Numbered from the stretch's first letter, positions 11,710 to 20,579 are shown. The stretch: DNA of 64,000 bases from Chinchilla lanigera (GCF_000276665.1 NW_004955501.1:4458833-4522832); one strand, 5' to 3'. Numbers and translations are program-made. Notes: generated by a model not told the origin, from the sequence alone.

Positions 11710-12560
11710 TAATGGAACAGATTCTGTCCACGGTGAGAGGGGCAACGTGGCTGAATAGAGGATTCACATCAGAGAGACCCAGAGAAGATCAACTAAAAAC
11801 ACAGGAAATTGGAAAAAGAGGAGAGACATATACCCTGATGCAAAAAATCAATTTGAAAGACGAGACCTTCAGACCAAGCAAAATATATACATGGGAGTTT
11901 AAAAGAGGCAAGGCAACCTGGAAAGCTGCGTGCGGGGCTGCAGGCCACCCCAACACAGGAATCGCCATTTGGAGAAATTCCCAAATAGTTGGTGGGATCT
12001 AGATTTACTTTCACCAAAACAACTAAAAAGCTGGGCAAATATATGAAACAATGACTTTTGCAGCTTTGGATAAGAACTGTGATCCCTAAGAGATGAGAAG
12101 CAAATCATGTGAACCCCACCATGCCCCTGCCTAATGGCTGGAGGGGAGCCTAAGAGAGCTTCAGAGTCTCTCCAGTTGAGAAGAGGGAGGGGAAAGCCAA
12201 GGAGTCCTGTTTGCAAGGGAGATAATCTGAAAGGAGAGGTTACAGAGATAAAACTCCAGAAATCTGCAGAAGGTCCGTGAAGTATACCACTGAGCACTGA
12301 CCAGTGCGTGTCTAAGATAAAATTATTACCCACAAAAGATCAGAAGGAAAAATCCCTGCAGTTCTTGCAAGAAAAAAATAATGCCTGACTTTACTATCTA
12401 GAATGGACATTTCATAGTTAGGTAGAGTGAACAGAAGTGTTTGCCTTAGTAATGGGAAAAAATTAGCCCTACACTAAATGCTACTCTGGTTCTATATAAC
12501 AAAGCTTTAAAGTAGCCTTAACATAACTAAACTAGCTCTATTAATCATATCTTGCAATAG
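11710..12560 (+). mobile_element. possible L1 5'UTR-derived sequence
   Basis: It starts near GGTGAGAGGGGCAACGTGGC. A purine-rich stretch follows with segments resembling old L1 5' regions (AGATCAACTAAAAACACAGG, ACTTTCACCAAAACAACTAA). It is followed by further L1-like DNA beyond the MaLR LTR, which fits a larger L1 base layer. The assignment rests on style and position rather than a strong match. Confidence 0.35.
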
Positions 12561-12562
12561 GG

Positions 12563-12998
12563 TGTTTGGATCACCTTTCCATTGCTGGGACAATTTAAAT
12601 GAGAAAAAAGTTTATTTTGGTTTATGGTTTCAGATTTCATGTTTGGCCAATTCCAAGGCAGAAATATCAAGGCAGAAGGATCTGGCACAAGAAAGCTGCT
12701 CAACTCATGGCATCTGGGAAGCAGAGAATGGGGTAAGAGACTGAGAGAGGAGGGGAAAGGCTGGGGAAAGTTTTACCTTTCAAAAGCCATGTCCCCAGTG
12801 ACTCAAGTCCTCTACCTGAGCCTCATTTCCTAGCAGCTTATTCAGCTATGAACTCATGAGAAGATTAATCTACTGATGAGGTCAGTGCCCTCATGATCCA
12901 GTCACCTCTCCAGGCCCCATTCTGAGCATTGCTGCATTGGGGAGCAGGCCCTCAACGTGTGAGTTTTTGGAGTAGCACTTCATATTCAAACCATAACA
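12563..12998 (-). mobile_element. solo MaLR/MLT1-like LTR, antisense
   Basis: On the minus strand it begins TGTTATGGTTTGAATATGAA. It runs through CACACGTTGAGGGCCTGCTC, GACTGGATCATGAGGGC and the CTCTCTCAGTCTC tract, reaches a polyadenylation motif in CCAAAATAAACTT, and ends near CCAAACA. These are successive landmarks of MLT1-like LTRs. Its length (about 436 bp) is near complete. The 5-bp flanks I tested did not match. Confidence 0.8.
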
Positions 12999-13161
12999 AA
13001 ACATCACGAATACCTATAGAAATGCAAAAAACATCTAGCACCAAACAAAGTTTGAAAGTCTGGTGTCATGCAAAGATTATCATATATGAAAAGAAACAGA
13101 GGGGAGACCAAGACAGCAGCAGCAAAATACAATCTCTCTGGGACCTGAAATCAAGACACCT

Positions 13162-13307
13162 GGGACCCGGGTTATAGCTCAGGGGCAATCGCTTCTCGGC
13201 CTTTTGGCTAAGATCAAGTGTAGCTCAGGGGCACAAGAGCCTTCCTGGAAAGCACAAGGTCCTAGTTTGATTGCTGGTACCAAAAAAAATAAATAAATAA
13301 ATAAATA
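13162..13307 (+). mobile_element. ID SINE interrupted by a U2 snRNA fragment
   Basis: The outer TSD AAGACACCT is present at 13153-13161 and 13308-13316. The ID body starts GGGACCCGGGTTATAGCTCA, continues after the U2 insert with CAAGAGCCTTCCTGGAAAGC and AGTTTGATTGCTGGTACC, and ends in an (AAAT)n tail. Without the inserted 33 nt and one copy of the 13-bp repeat it has normal ID length. Confidence 0.85.
13188..13220 (+). pseudogene. U2 snRNA 5' fragment (nt 1-33), tailless retropseudogene
   Basis: The bases ATCGCTTCTCGGCCTTTTGG, followed by CTAAGATCAAGTG, match the first 33 nt of vertebrate U2 snRNA exactly. They begin at the +1 nucleotide and include stem-loop I. The fragment stops at the first base of the branch-site recognition element (GUAGUA). 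Its flanks are a perfect 13-bp duplication TAGCTCAGGGGCA at 13175-13187 and 13221-13233, which is ID sequence. The next three U2 bases (TAG) coincide with the start of the right duplication, so the match could be counted as 36 nt. There is no poly(A). This is a 3'-truncated retropseudogene, not a functional gene: it lacks the Sm site, stem-loops II-IV and U2 promoter elements. Confidence 0.93.
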
Positions 13308-13316
13308 AAGACACCT

Positions 13317-13594
13317 AGAAAACAACAACTTGGTGAAGATGGACAGAGAGTGAAAACAGATCACCAGGAATTAGGAAGAAGGAAACAGGAAATTAGAAAC
13401 TACAGAAAAGCTGGAGAAACAAAGTATGATGCAGACAAAAGAACAAAGCAGTCCAGAAAGTTGATCCTGGCTCCCGGGCAGGGATACCTATCTCCACTAA
13501 CACAAAGCAAATCTGGAGAGGATCAGCAGCTCCAGGGAGAAGCAGTGGACTGGGCCAGCAGTACTAGCTCCAGGAATAGCCCATGGATATTGTA
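13317..13594 (+). mobile_element. L1 5'UTR-like purine-rich sequence
   Basis: It carries GTGAAGATGGACAGAGAGTG near its start, resembling the GGGAAGATGG start of the L1 at 1575. Purine-rich, GC-moderate sequence follows. It immediately precedes the left arm of the inverted repeat. Probably part of the same L1 base layer. Confidence 0.4.
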
Positions 13595-13989
13595 AACTAT
13601 GCCTCCACTTACAAGAGAAAAAAAAAATTCAGTAATAATGGCATAGAGTTAACTAAATATCTAAAGATTAATAAGGCTCAATGACTATACTAGTAAAGAT
13701 AGCAGGGGTGAGAAACAGAAGAATAAAAGAAGTACAATTTTTAAAATAAAGAAGAAAAAAATAAAATAAAGAAGAGAATGAGAGAAAAGTGAAATAAATG
13801 ATCCTATTCAGGAGTAAAAGGAAAGCAACAGCATAGACTAAAATTAAGAGAAAAGAACGAACAAGAAAAAAGAAAAAGGAAAAACATTGCAAAATAAAGG
13901 GAAAAAGGAAAACTTAAAATGAAAAGACGAAAAAACCAAACCCCAAAAGACCAATGAAAACAAAATGAGTCCAAAAAACAGTCTATGGT
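13595..13989 (-). repeat. left arm of a 395-bp inverted repeat (L1 5'UTR, inverted)
   Basis: This A-rich arm is the reverse complement of 14776-15170, with equal length and about 93-95% identity by eye. Several differences look like CpG decay. Because the right arm reads as sense L1 5'UTR, this arm is the inverted copy. It contains long oligo-A tracts but no meaningful coding frame. Confidence 0.9.
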
Positions 13990-14775
13990 ATTTTTGAACA
14001 AATAGTTTCTTTCCAGGGTCTGTAGTCTTAGAAGAGACAGTGAGTCACTGCTAAAGCCTATTTGTTTCTACACTCACATTTTTGTGTGTGAATGCTGAGT
14101 CCTCCCCTCCCTGTCCTGTTGGGCATAGTTGGTCAATAGTGTCCTCCCTATAGCTACAGTCACTCCAGCAACTCCCACTTTCCTTTTTCCTTTGTACATC
14201 TTGAGTCACAGCCCTTTTTTTGCCTAACTTTATACCCGATTGGTTTGTGAGGTGCTCCCCCTGCTCCAGAGGTACCTCTGTCCATACACCTCAGGCTGTG
14301 GCAATCCTTCAAGCTGAGCCATATTTTTTGCTCCCGTTGGTAGAAAGGAAAACAAACAGACCACTGAGCTCTGTGCTGCGTGTAGGTAGTGGGGGAGGGT
14401 TCAAACAGACCACTGAACTTAATGCCAGCACTTCCAGATCCAGTCCCCTCTGAAAGCCATGCCTGGCCTGGCTTCCTCACCACAGAGTGCAGGATCCCAA
14501 GTCCTTTTCAGCCTGGTAAACTTCTCAGGGGAAGGGGTCAATGTCTAGCCTGAGCCCCCTCTGTGACTGTTTCTTGTAGCCATCCCCTACCCAGTTACCG
14601 TGTTAGGGCGACACCAGAAACCCTGAAGTGCAGTTGTTCTGTGGCTCAGCGTTAAACTATGAACCCCTTCCCCAAACATCTCCTGATTAAACCCTCTCAG
14701 ATATAGGGGGTGCTATGCTGGATTTCTTCTCCAACTCAGTCCTGCCAAGCAGAATGAGTTATTGCAGCATAAAAC
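13990..14775 (+). mobile_element. spacer of the inverted repeat, L1 5'UTR-like
   Basis: A 786-bp, pyrimidine- and GC-richer spacer. Its right end (GGTGCTATGCTGGATTTCTT) aligns in style and order with the sense L1 5'UTR at about 2265-2345, which supports sense L1 identity. Left of about 14450 I cannot assign it firmly. The short frames at 14160-14483 and 14220-14453 are not convincing genes. Confidence 0.45.
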
Positions 14776-15170
14776 ACCATAGACTATTTTTTGGACTCAT
14801 TTTGTTTTCATTGGTCTTTTGGGGTTTGTTTTTTTCTTCTTTTCATTTTAAGTTTTCCTTTTTCCCTTTATTTTGCAATGTTTTTCCTTTTCCTTTTTTC
14901 TTGTTCATTCTTTTCTCTTAATTTTAGTCTTATGCTGTTGCTTTCCTTTTACTCCTTAATAAGATCATTTATTTCACCTTTCTCTCATCCTCTTCTTTAT
15001 TTTATTTTTTTCTTCTTTATTTTAAAAATTGTACTTCTTTCATTCTTCTGTTTCTCACCCCTGCTATCTTTACTAGTATAGTCATTGAGCTTTATTAATC
15101 TTTAGATATTTAGTTAACTCTATGCCATTATTACTGAATTTTTTTTTCTCTTATAAGTGGAGGCATAGTT
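14776..15170 (+). repeat. right arm of the 395-bp inverted repeat (sense L1 5'UTR)
   Basis: T-rich sequence that pairs with 13595-13989. Its continuation to about 15400 contains CTATGGCTAAGGGTGGTACA and ATCCAGTTTGTC. The sense L1 at 2780-2830 has the matching CATGGTTAAAAGTGGC and CACAGTTTGTC in the same order, which identifies this as L1 sequence just upstream of ORF1. Confidence 0.9.
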
Positions 15171-15410
15171 GTTGCATGTAGTTGATATTTAAGGTATGTG
15201 AATATCTGGCTTGTCTTTGTGTTTATATCTTAATTATAGATCTCTTTTCTATGGCTAAGGGTGGTACATTATTGTCAATATCCAGTTTGTCTTTTATTGT
15301 TGCTGACTTCACTGCTATTTCCAGGATGGCATAGTTGTTGCTATGAACTGGTTTTATCTGAATGCCAATATTTAGATCATCTTAGTGTTATTAAAAGTAT
15401 TATGGTCCAT
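15171..15410 (+). mobile_element. L1 5'UTR / pre-ORF1 sequence, sense
   Basis: It continues the right arm and aligns by landmarks with 2700-2890 of the other sense L1. It ends where an unrelated LTR-like block interrupts, before ORF1 resumes at about 16700. Confidence 0.65.
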
Positions 15411-16700
15411 TCCCAGAGAAGTGGGTGCTGGGTCAATTACACTGCACTCTCTCCTCCCAAATTAACAGAGATGTTTGTGTTACCAGCTTTTGGGTCCCAA
15501 GGAAATTCCCTCTAGGTTCTGGTGTCCTGAACAAGGAATTGGACAAGACACAAAGAAAAGGCAGCAAAGGTGTTCATTTATTGAAGGTAGAAAAGAAAAA
15601 TGCTCTGTAGAGTGATAGTAGGCTAGTGAACAGACTCAGAATGGCCAAGAGGATAATGGCAGGACTCTTGTGTGTCTGGAAGTTCTAGACTGCTCCTCTC
15701 TCAAACAAATAAGGTACTTGGGATGGTTGTCCTATGAGAAATTCATTCAACTTGTGTCAGATTTAAGCTGTCCCAGCAAGGATCACTTGGCCTCATGCAA
15801 GATGTAAATGAAGAATTGAAAACAGTACTTTTCTGATTCATTCCATATACAATGTTCAAGAAATACAGAGTCATTCAGGATTCTGTGCTCTGTGCAAATC
15901 CCCTGAGTCTAATGACTTTGACAGATTACACCCATTTTCTTGACCAGTGCAATGGATTAACTAATGTTCAACTTGTAACACCCAGCTGAACTGAATCAGT
16001 ATGGATCTGGGTGTAGAAAGCCCACCTGAGGATTGTTGTCAACAGCATAAAAAGGAGAACTGGAAGGGAAGATGGGGATGGTGCACTGTTGATTCTCCTG
16101 GAGAAGCTTGTCACGCTCACTTTGCTGATATGAACTTGGCTGTTCTCATTATTGGAGGAGCTCGAGTTCTTGCAGTCACTGAGGATGGCTGTGGCTCTCT
16201 TCAGGGGAGCTTTGGTCCTTACTCTGAGTGTAGCTTTCTGGCTCCAGTGCAGATCCTTCACAGATTCTTCATCCTGCTGGCACAGACTTTCCAGCTTCCA
16301 CCACTGAACTTTGGCCTTCCAAGTACAGGTCCTGGATACAGACTTGCATGAGACGTTGTCATGAACTCTAGGTCTCCAGTTGGACTTGGAAAGGACATTG
16401 CCATGGGCTCCAGGTCTTTAGCTGTATTCATCCACACTGCTGTGGGAACCAGGCCCTTACCTGGATTCTTCATGCATCTAGCATGTGGACAGATCTCCCA
16501 TACTCTTTTGCATTTGACTCTTTGGGTGAATATTATAAAATAATCCTATAAACTGTGAGTCCTGTATTAAATCTTTTCCCTTGTAACCCTGACTACAACA
16601 ACCAGCTTTGCCCCTCCCCTGATCTCCTAGTTGGATCCTAGTTGTATCTTGGGACAAATGCAAAGGCCTATAGTTATCCACATGCTGAGTGTATCACTGA
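15411..16700 (-). mobile_element. unclassified block, probably an antisense ERV LTR in its left part
   Basis: It separates L1 5'UTR from L1 ORF1, so it is an insertion. On the minus strand the left part has AATAAATGAACACCTTTGCT, then a G/T-rich run and CTTGTCCAATTCCTTGTTC, the look of a polyadenylation-R-U5 segment. A possible LTR is 15427-15979, with TG...CA ends when read antisense. The right part (15980-16680) has imperfect internal repetition around CTCCAGG/CTAGGTCTCCAG and a 116-codon plus frame without a recognised domain. No TSD confirmed. Confidence 0.35.
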
Positions 16701-17501
16701 AAAGGAGACACGAACTAAAGAGCTCTCCTAGTAGCAAAAAAATCTTTCCACTATAATCAACCCATAAACCTTAGCATAGAAAATAAAGAAAAAGAAGACA
16801 AGGCAACAAAATGCCTCCATAAATTCCTAGCTTCCCCAAAGCTAATCCTTAGGTCAATAATAGGGAAGAAATAAAAAACCACTATGCAGTAAAATTATTC
16901 AAAATGATACAAGAGGAGATCAAAAAAACAGAACAATAAGGTACTCAACAAGCACACAAAAGATAACTAGACAGATAGTAGACTTAATAAAAAATCAGTG
17001 ACTTTAAAGAAGACACTAATAAAAAGATAGCTGAGCTAAACAAATTGATATAAACCATGAATGATAAGGTTAGTAAAGAATTAGAGTCTGTGAAAATATA
17101 TCAAATAGAAATCCTGGACATTAAAAAGCATATTGAAAGTATGGGCAACAGAAGTAACCAATGTGAAGAGAGAGTGTCAGAACAGGAAGATAAAATTGAT
17201 GCCAATGACTATTTACTTATAAATAACTTTAAAACAAAAAGAAAACATGAAAACAAGATCCAACAGTTGCTATATGAAGCAAGGAAAGTTAATATAAGGT
17301 TAATCAATAGGTGAAAAATTCAGAAGACAGCACAAATGACACAAAAAACCTGTTTATAGAAATGCTAGAAAACTTTCCAAATATAGAGAAATCATTTAAC
17401 ACAGAGATAAGTGATCAGACAGAACCTCAAATAGTCACAATCAGAAAAGAAATTCTCAACAACACATCATACTCAAAATCCTAGAAGTCCAACATAATCT
17501 T

Positions 17502-17612
17502 CTTATTTGTTTTTTGAGATGGGATCTCACTATGTAGTTCAGGCTGGTCCTGAACTCACTATATAGCCTAGGCTGGCCTTGAACTCACAGCAATCCTCCT
17601 GCCTCAACAGAA
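17502..17612 (-). mobile_element. B1 SINE, antisense, 5'-truncated
   Basis: The plus strand shows TTTTTTGAGATGGGATCTCA, then two copies of the CAGGCTGG / TAGGCTGGCCTTGAACTCA pair that make the B1 internal duplication, then CAATCCTCCTGCCTCA. The far end of B1 (the CCCAGCACTT part) is missing. It sits in L1 ORF1. Confidence 0.85.
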
Positions 17613-17747
17613 TTTTGAAAGTTGGGGCTGGGGATTTAGCTCAGCGGCAAAAGCGCCTGCTTGGCAAGCGCAAGGTCGTGAGTTCGGTTCCCGGTACCGG
17701 AGAAAAAACCAAAAAAAAAAAAAAAAAAAAAAGAATTTTGAAAGTTG
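17609..17747 (+). mobile_element. ID SINE with perfect 16-bp TSD
   Basis: The duplication AGAATTTTGAAAGTTG lies at 17609-17624 and 17732-17747. The body (17625-17710) has intact tRNA-like A box TTTAGCTCAGCGGCAAAA and B box GTTCGGTTCCC, then a near-pure A tail of about 22 nt. The perfect TSD, long tail and CpGs mark one of the youngest insertions in the window. Confidence 0.95.
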
Positions 17748-18043
17748 TTAGAAAAAAGCAACAAATCACCTACAAAGATAAACCCATTAGAATTATAGCA
17801 GACCTCTCAACACAAATCTTAAAGGCCAGCATAGCTTGGAGTAAAGTGCTTTAAGCCTTAAAAGACAATAACTTCCAACCTAGGTTGATGTATCCTGTAA
17901 AATTATCTTTCAAAATTAATGGAAAAATAAATTATTTTCATAATAAAGAGCACAGTAGGAAATTCATGACCACCAAACCAGCATTCAAAAAAAAAAAAAA
18001 ATTCTCAAAGATATCCTAGAAAGAGAAAATGAACTTTTCAGCA

Positions 18044-18226
18044 GGCCCCCAGCCATGCAGGTGCCTGGGAGGCGGGCCCCCAGTGACAGGGAAGGCTCAC
18101 GGCAGGGCACGCCGGCTGTTGGGCCAGCCCCCAGCTGCACAGGTGCCCGGGACGAGGGCTCCTGGGCCCCTGGGATGCCGCCTGGTGGTACACACTGGTG
18201 CACGCCGGCCCTGAGGCCGGCTGTTG
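18044..18226 (+). repeat. GC-rich tandem pair at 5' end of the composite retroposon
   Basis: Unit A (18044-18121) and unit B (18122-18226) both carry a CCCCCAG / GCAGGTGCC or GCACAGGTGCC / GGGA segment. Both end in GCACGCCGGC...GGCTGTTG. They differ by indels (78 against 105 bp). CpG-dense compared with the surroundings. Confidence 0.7.
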
Positions 18227-18689
18227 CCGCGTGCTCAAGAACTATCATGGTACAGAGAAGCAATGACACAATTGGCCCACCACATACCAGCTGCAGAGGC
18301 CCGCCCATGTACATGCACCAATCATTCCGACATGGAGAAATCCCTGGGTATACATGCCACACAATGGATCGCCCCTGCCGCTGAGAACCAGAAAGGTCCT
18401 TAGTCAGGGGAGGAGCAACTGCTGAACAAGGACTCGGAGAGCACGAGAACACAGACTACGCCCGAAGACTCAGAGGTCTAGTTGACCAGGGTCACGAGAG
18501 CCGTTTGGAAGTTGGAAACCAGGAGGACCTTGTGCAATACCTGGAGAGAACCCCCTGGAAGCCATTCTTCCCCTGGCAGAACAGGTTGAGGTGGAGGAGT
18601 GTGTGGAGCTCCAGAGAGGTCTGCACTGAGTTTCCTGCTGCCTGTGCTGACAGTTGGAGAGAGGACACTAAGTGGTTGTCCCAATGCCA

Positions 18690-19311
18690 TGGGAGGCTGG
18701 AGAGAAAAAGCTACAAAAATAGCTTTCACCCCAGCTGGCTCAGTTGAGATGTTAGTAAGAATTGCCTCCTCAGTATTCTATAGCCATGATGGGGAGGAGG
18801 CCAAGGAGAGAAACAAAGAGACTGAGAAAAAGCAGCTGCGTTTGCTGCAGCACTAAGAGAAACAGACCCGAAGTCTGATTCTAGGGGCCCCAAGAAGAAC
18901 TTGACTACTACATTCATCTGCTACCGCTGTTAAAAGGCAGGCCACCTCAAGAGGAACTGCCCTAAGAAGCCCCCTGGGTCATGACCTGAATGCAAAGGAG
19001 ACCAGTGGAGATCCGTCTGCCCTCTGAAGTGGAGGCCCCAGAGCTCAGACCCATCATACCAGTTAGTCCAACAGGAATGAGGGGACCCAGGGCATACTCT
19101 GCCCTCTCCCTCTGGCCAGACTGTCATCTCCATGGAGGAGCCCTGGGTAATCATGACTATAGAGGAAAAACAAAACAGCCTGTTGCTAGACACAGGTGCA
19201 AGTCTGTCAGTCCTTCTTTTCAATCCTGACCTTCCTTCCAGCCATCATACCTCAGTGAAAGGAGTCACTGGTGAGGAGGTAATACGTTATTTTTGACAAC
19301 CCTTAGGCTGT
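18690..19311 (+). pseudogene. endogenous gammaretrovirus-like gag (nucleocapsid) - protease remnant, broken
   Basis: A charged E/K/R-rich stretch (EEAKERNKETEKKQ, about 18795-18837) precedes a CCHC zinc-knuckle region. Two knuckle-like cysteine clusters are visible at about 18920-18965 and 18985-19020, followed by an aspartic-protease motif LLLDTGAS at about 19180-19203. This is the gag-pro order of gammaretrovirus-like (ERV1) elements. Breaks: a frameshift near 18850, a TAA within the first knuckle (18932-18934), a TGA between the clusters, and another stop before the protease. Matrix, capsid body, reverse transcriptase and env are not visible. It is an old, inactive fossil inside the composite retroposon. 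Confidence 0.88.
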
Positions 19312-19344
19312 AACTACTTGTTAGATCTTTCTTGTGTATCTCTG

Positions 19345-19733
19345 TCTTCCTGAGAGACTACTTTGAAGATACCACCAGGTATTACAGAAGCCATTGATAT
19401 TTTCCTACTAATCCGTCCATAACTCTATCATGTTTGTATTGTTCCTATGTTATTTGGTAAATGGATGCATGTTTATTATATGTTTCCTATAACAACCACT
19501 GAGAATAGTCAATGATTATTCAATTGATCACTCATGTATAGCTCTATTTATTTTATTTAGAAGTCACTTTGAAGATACCAAAGTATAGTACAACAACTAT
19601 TGATAATTTCCTACCACTTTTTGTCTGTAACTCACTATTGTCTATTTGTTTTCCTGAGAAACTATCTTGTAGATAACAATATGTAAAACAACAACCATTG
19701 ATAATTTCCTACCACTTTGTCTGTAATTTGGTA
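19345..19733 (+). repeat. AT-rich tandem units, 3' part of the composite retroposon
   Basis: At least three imperfect units share the order CCTGAGA-AACTA, TTGAAGATA or TTGTAGATAAC, then ATTGATAATTTCCTACCAC and TTTGTCTGTAA. The best unit is 19652-19733; others lie around 19350-19425 and 19565-19640. The reverse complement of the last two matches 4845-4992. More distant relatives occur at 34364-34440 and 61935-62170. Confidence 0.75.
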
Positions 19734-20066
19734 ACCCCCCCCCATTACTATGTTATCCTTCTTTTACTCTTTAAAATAAAAAAAAGAGGACAGAATGGTA
19801 CTGGCAAAGAAAAAAATAAAGAAAGAGACAATGAAACCAGCAATGTCAAAAAGTCTAACAGAATCAATATACCAGACAGGGTGACAGTTAAGCAAAAGGG
19901 GAAAAAAAGGGAATCAACAACAAGAAAATAGTGTAATGACAAGAATAAGTCAATCACTTTCAGTAATGACTGTCAATGTGAATGGTCTTGATTTCCCAAT
20001 CAAAAGACATGGGATTGGCAGAATGAATCAAGAAACAAAACCCAATAGTATTCAGTATGTAAGAAA

Positions 20067-20230
20067 CACATTTAAAGCCAGGCATGGTGGTGTATGCCTC
20101 TAAGTCTAGCACTTGAGAGGCTGATACATGAGAACTGGTTGGAGTTTGAGGCCAGCCTGGTCTACACAGTGAGTTCAAGGCCAGTCTGAACTACATAGTG
20201 AGACTCTGTCTTAAAAAAACCCCACATTTA
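20067..20230 (+). mobile_element. B1 SINE, sense, in L1 ORF2
   Basis: The body runs from GCCAGGCATGGTGGTGTATG to GAGACTCTGTCTTAAAAAAA with the internal duplication (CAGCCTGGTCTACACAGTGAG, then CCAGTCTGAACTACATAGTG). The 8-mer CACATTTA flanks it at 20067-20074 and 20223-20230. Confidence 0.92.
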
Positions 20231-20556
20231 ATCCAAAATGAAATTCATAGACTAAAAATCAAAGGATAGATAACAATATTACACATGACCTAAACTCTAA
20301 AACAAGCAGGAGTATCCTATTTTCAGACAAAGTAGACTTCAAGCCACAGTTGCTCAGAAGAGGCAAAGAAGGTCACTACATATTGGATAAGGGAATAATT
20401 CAACAGGAAGAGATAACAATTATGAACATATATGCACCAAAGACCAGTGTACCAAACTTCATAAAATATACTACTGGACAAAAAAGATCAGATAAACACA
20501 ATTATTGTGAATAACTCAATACTCACTATCATAAATAAACAGATCAACCAGACCAA

Positions 20557-20579
20557 AAAAGAAGAAAGAAAGAAAGAAA

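Larger units (their letters stand above)
16700..18043 (+). mobile_element. L1 ORF1 region, sense, broken
   Basis: The frame at 17057-17314 encodes a charged, heptad-rich coiled coil followed by MGNRSNQCEERVSEQEDKID, the junction typical of L1 ORF1p between coiled coil and RRM. Downstream ORF1 is scrambled by stops and by a B1 piece and an ID (17502-17731). L1 sequence resumes at 17735 and includes AACTTCCAACCTAGGTTGAT and a stretch matching 3360-3530 of the other sense L1. It ends where the composite retroposon enters at 18044. Confidence 0.85.
18044..19787 (+). mobile_element. composite retroposon: GC-rich repeats, gag-pro remnant, AT-rich repeats, A-rich tail
   Basis: The element interrupts L1. 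Its parts in order are: two GC-rich imperfect repeats (18044-18226), a linker with possible gag sequence (18227-18690), a gammaretrovirus-like nucleocapsid-protease piece (18690-19311), AT-rich tandem units (19345-19733), a C-run, and an A-rich tail ending in AAAATAAAAAAAAGAGG. The terminus GGCCCCCAGC is the same one that abuts the TSD in the antisense copy at 5998, and the AT-rich units match 4845-4992 in reverse complement. No clear TSD was seen around this copy. The layout resembles hominid SVA in principle (GC repeat, retroviral piece, tail), with different sequences. Confidence 0.7.

Noticed and set aside
13188..13220. Functional U2 snRNA gene
   Set aside because: Only the first 33 nt are present. 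The Sm site, later stem-loops, promoter elements and 3' box are missing.
16001..16351. 116-codon plus frame as a small gene
   Set aside because: It lies in an insertion between L1 5'UTR and ORF1, with LTR-like surroundings and no domain.
17625..17710. tRNA-like sequence with A and B boxes
   Set aside because: It is the body of an ID SINE (TSD and A tail present), not a tRNA gene. The same applies to the other ID copies.
18044..19787. Intact provirus
   Set aside because: No LTRs, no pol beyond protease and no env. Stops and a frameshift break gag-pro, and the ends are those of a tailed retroposon.
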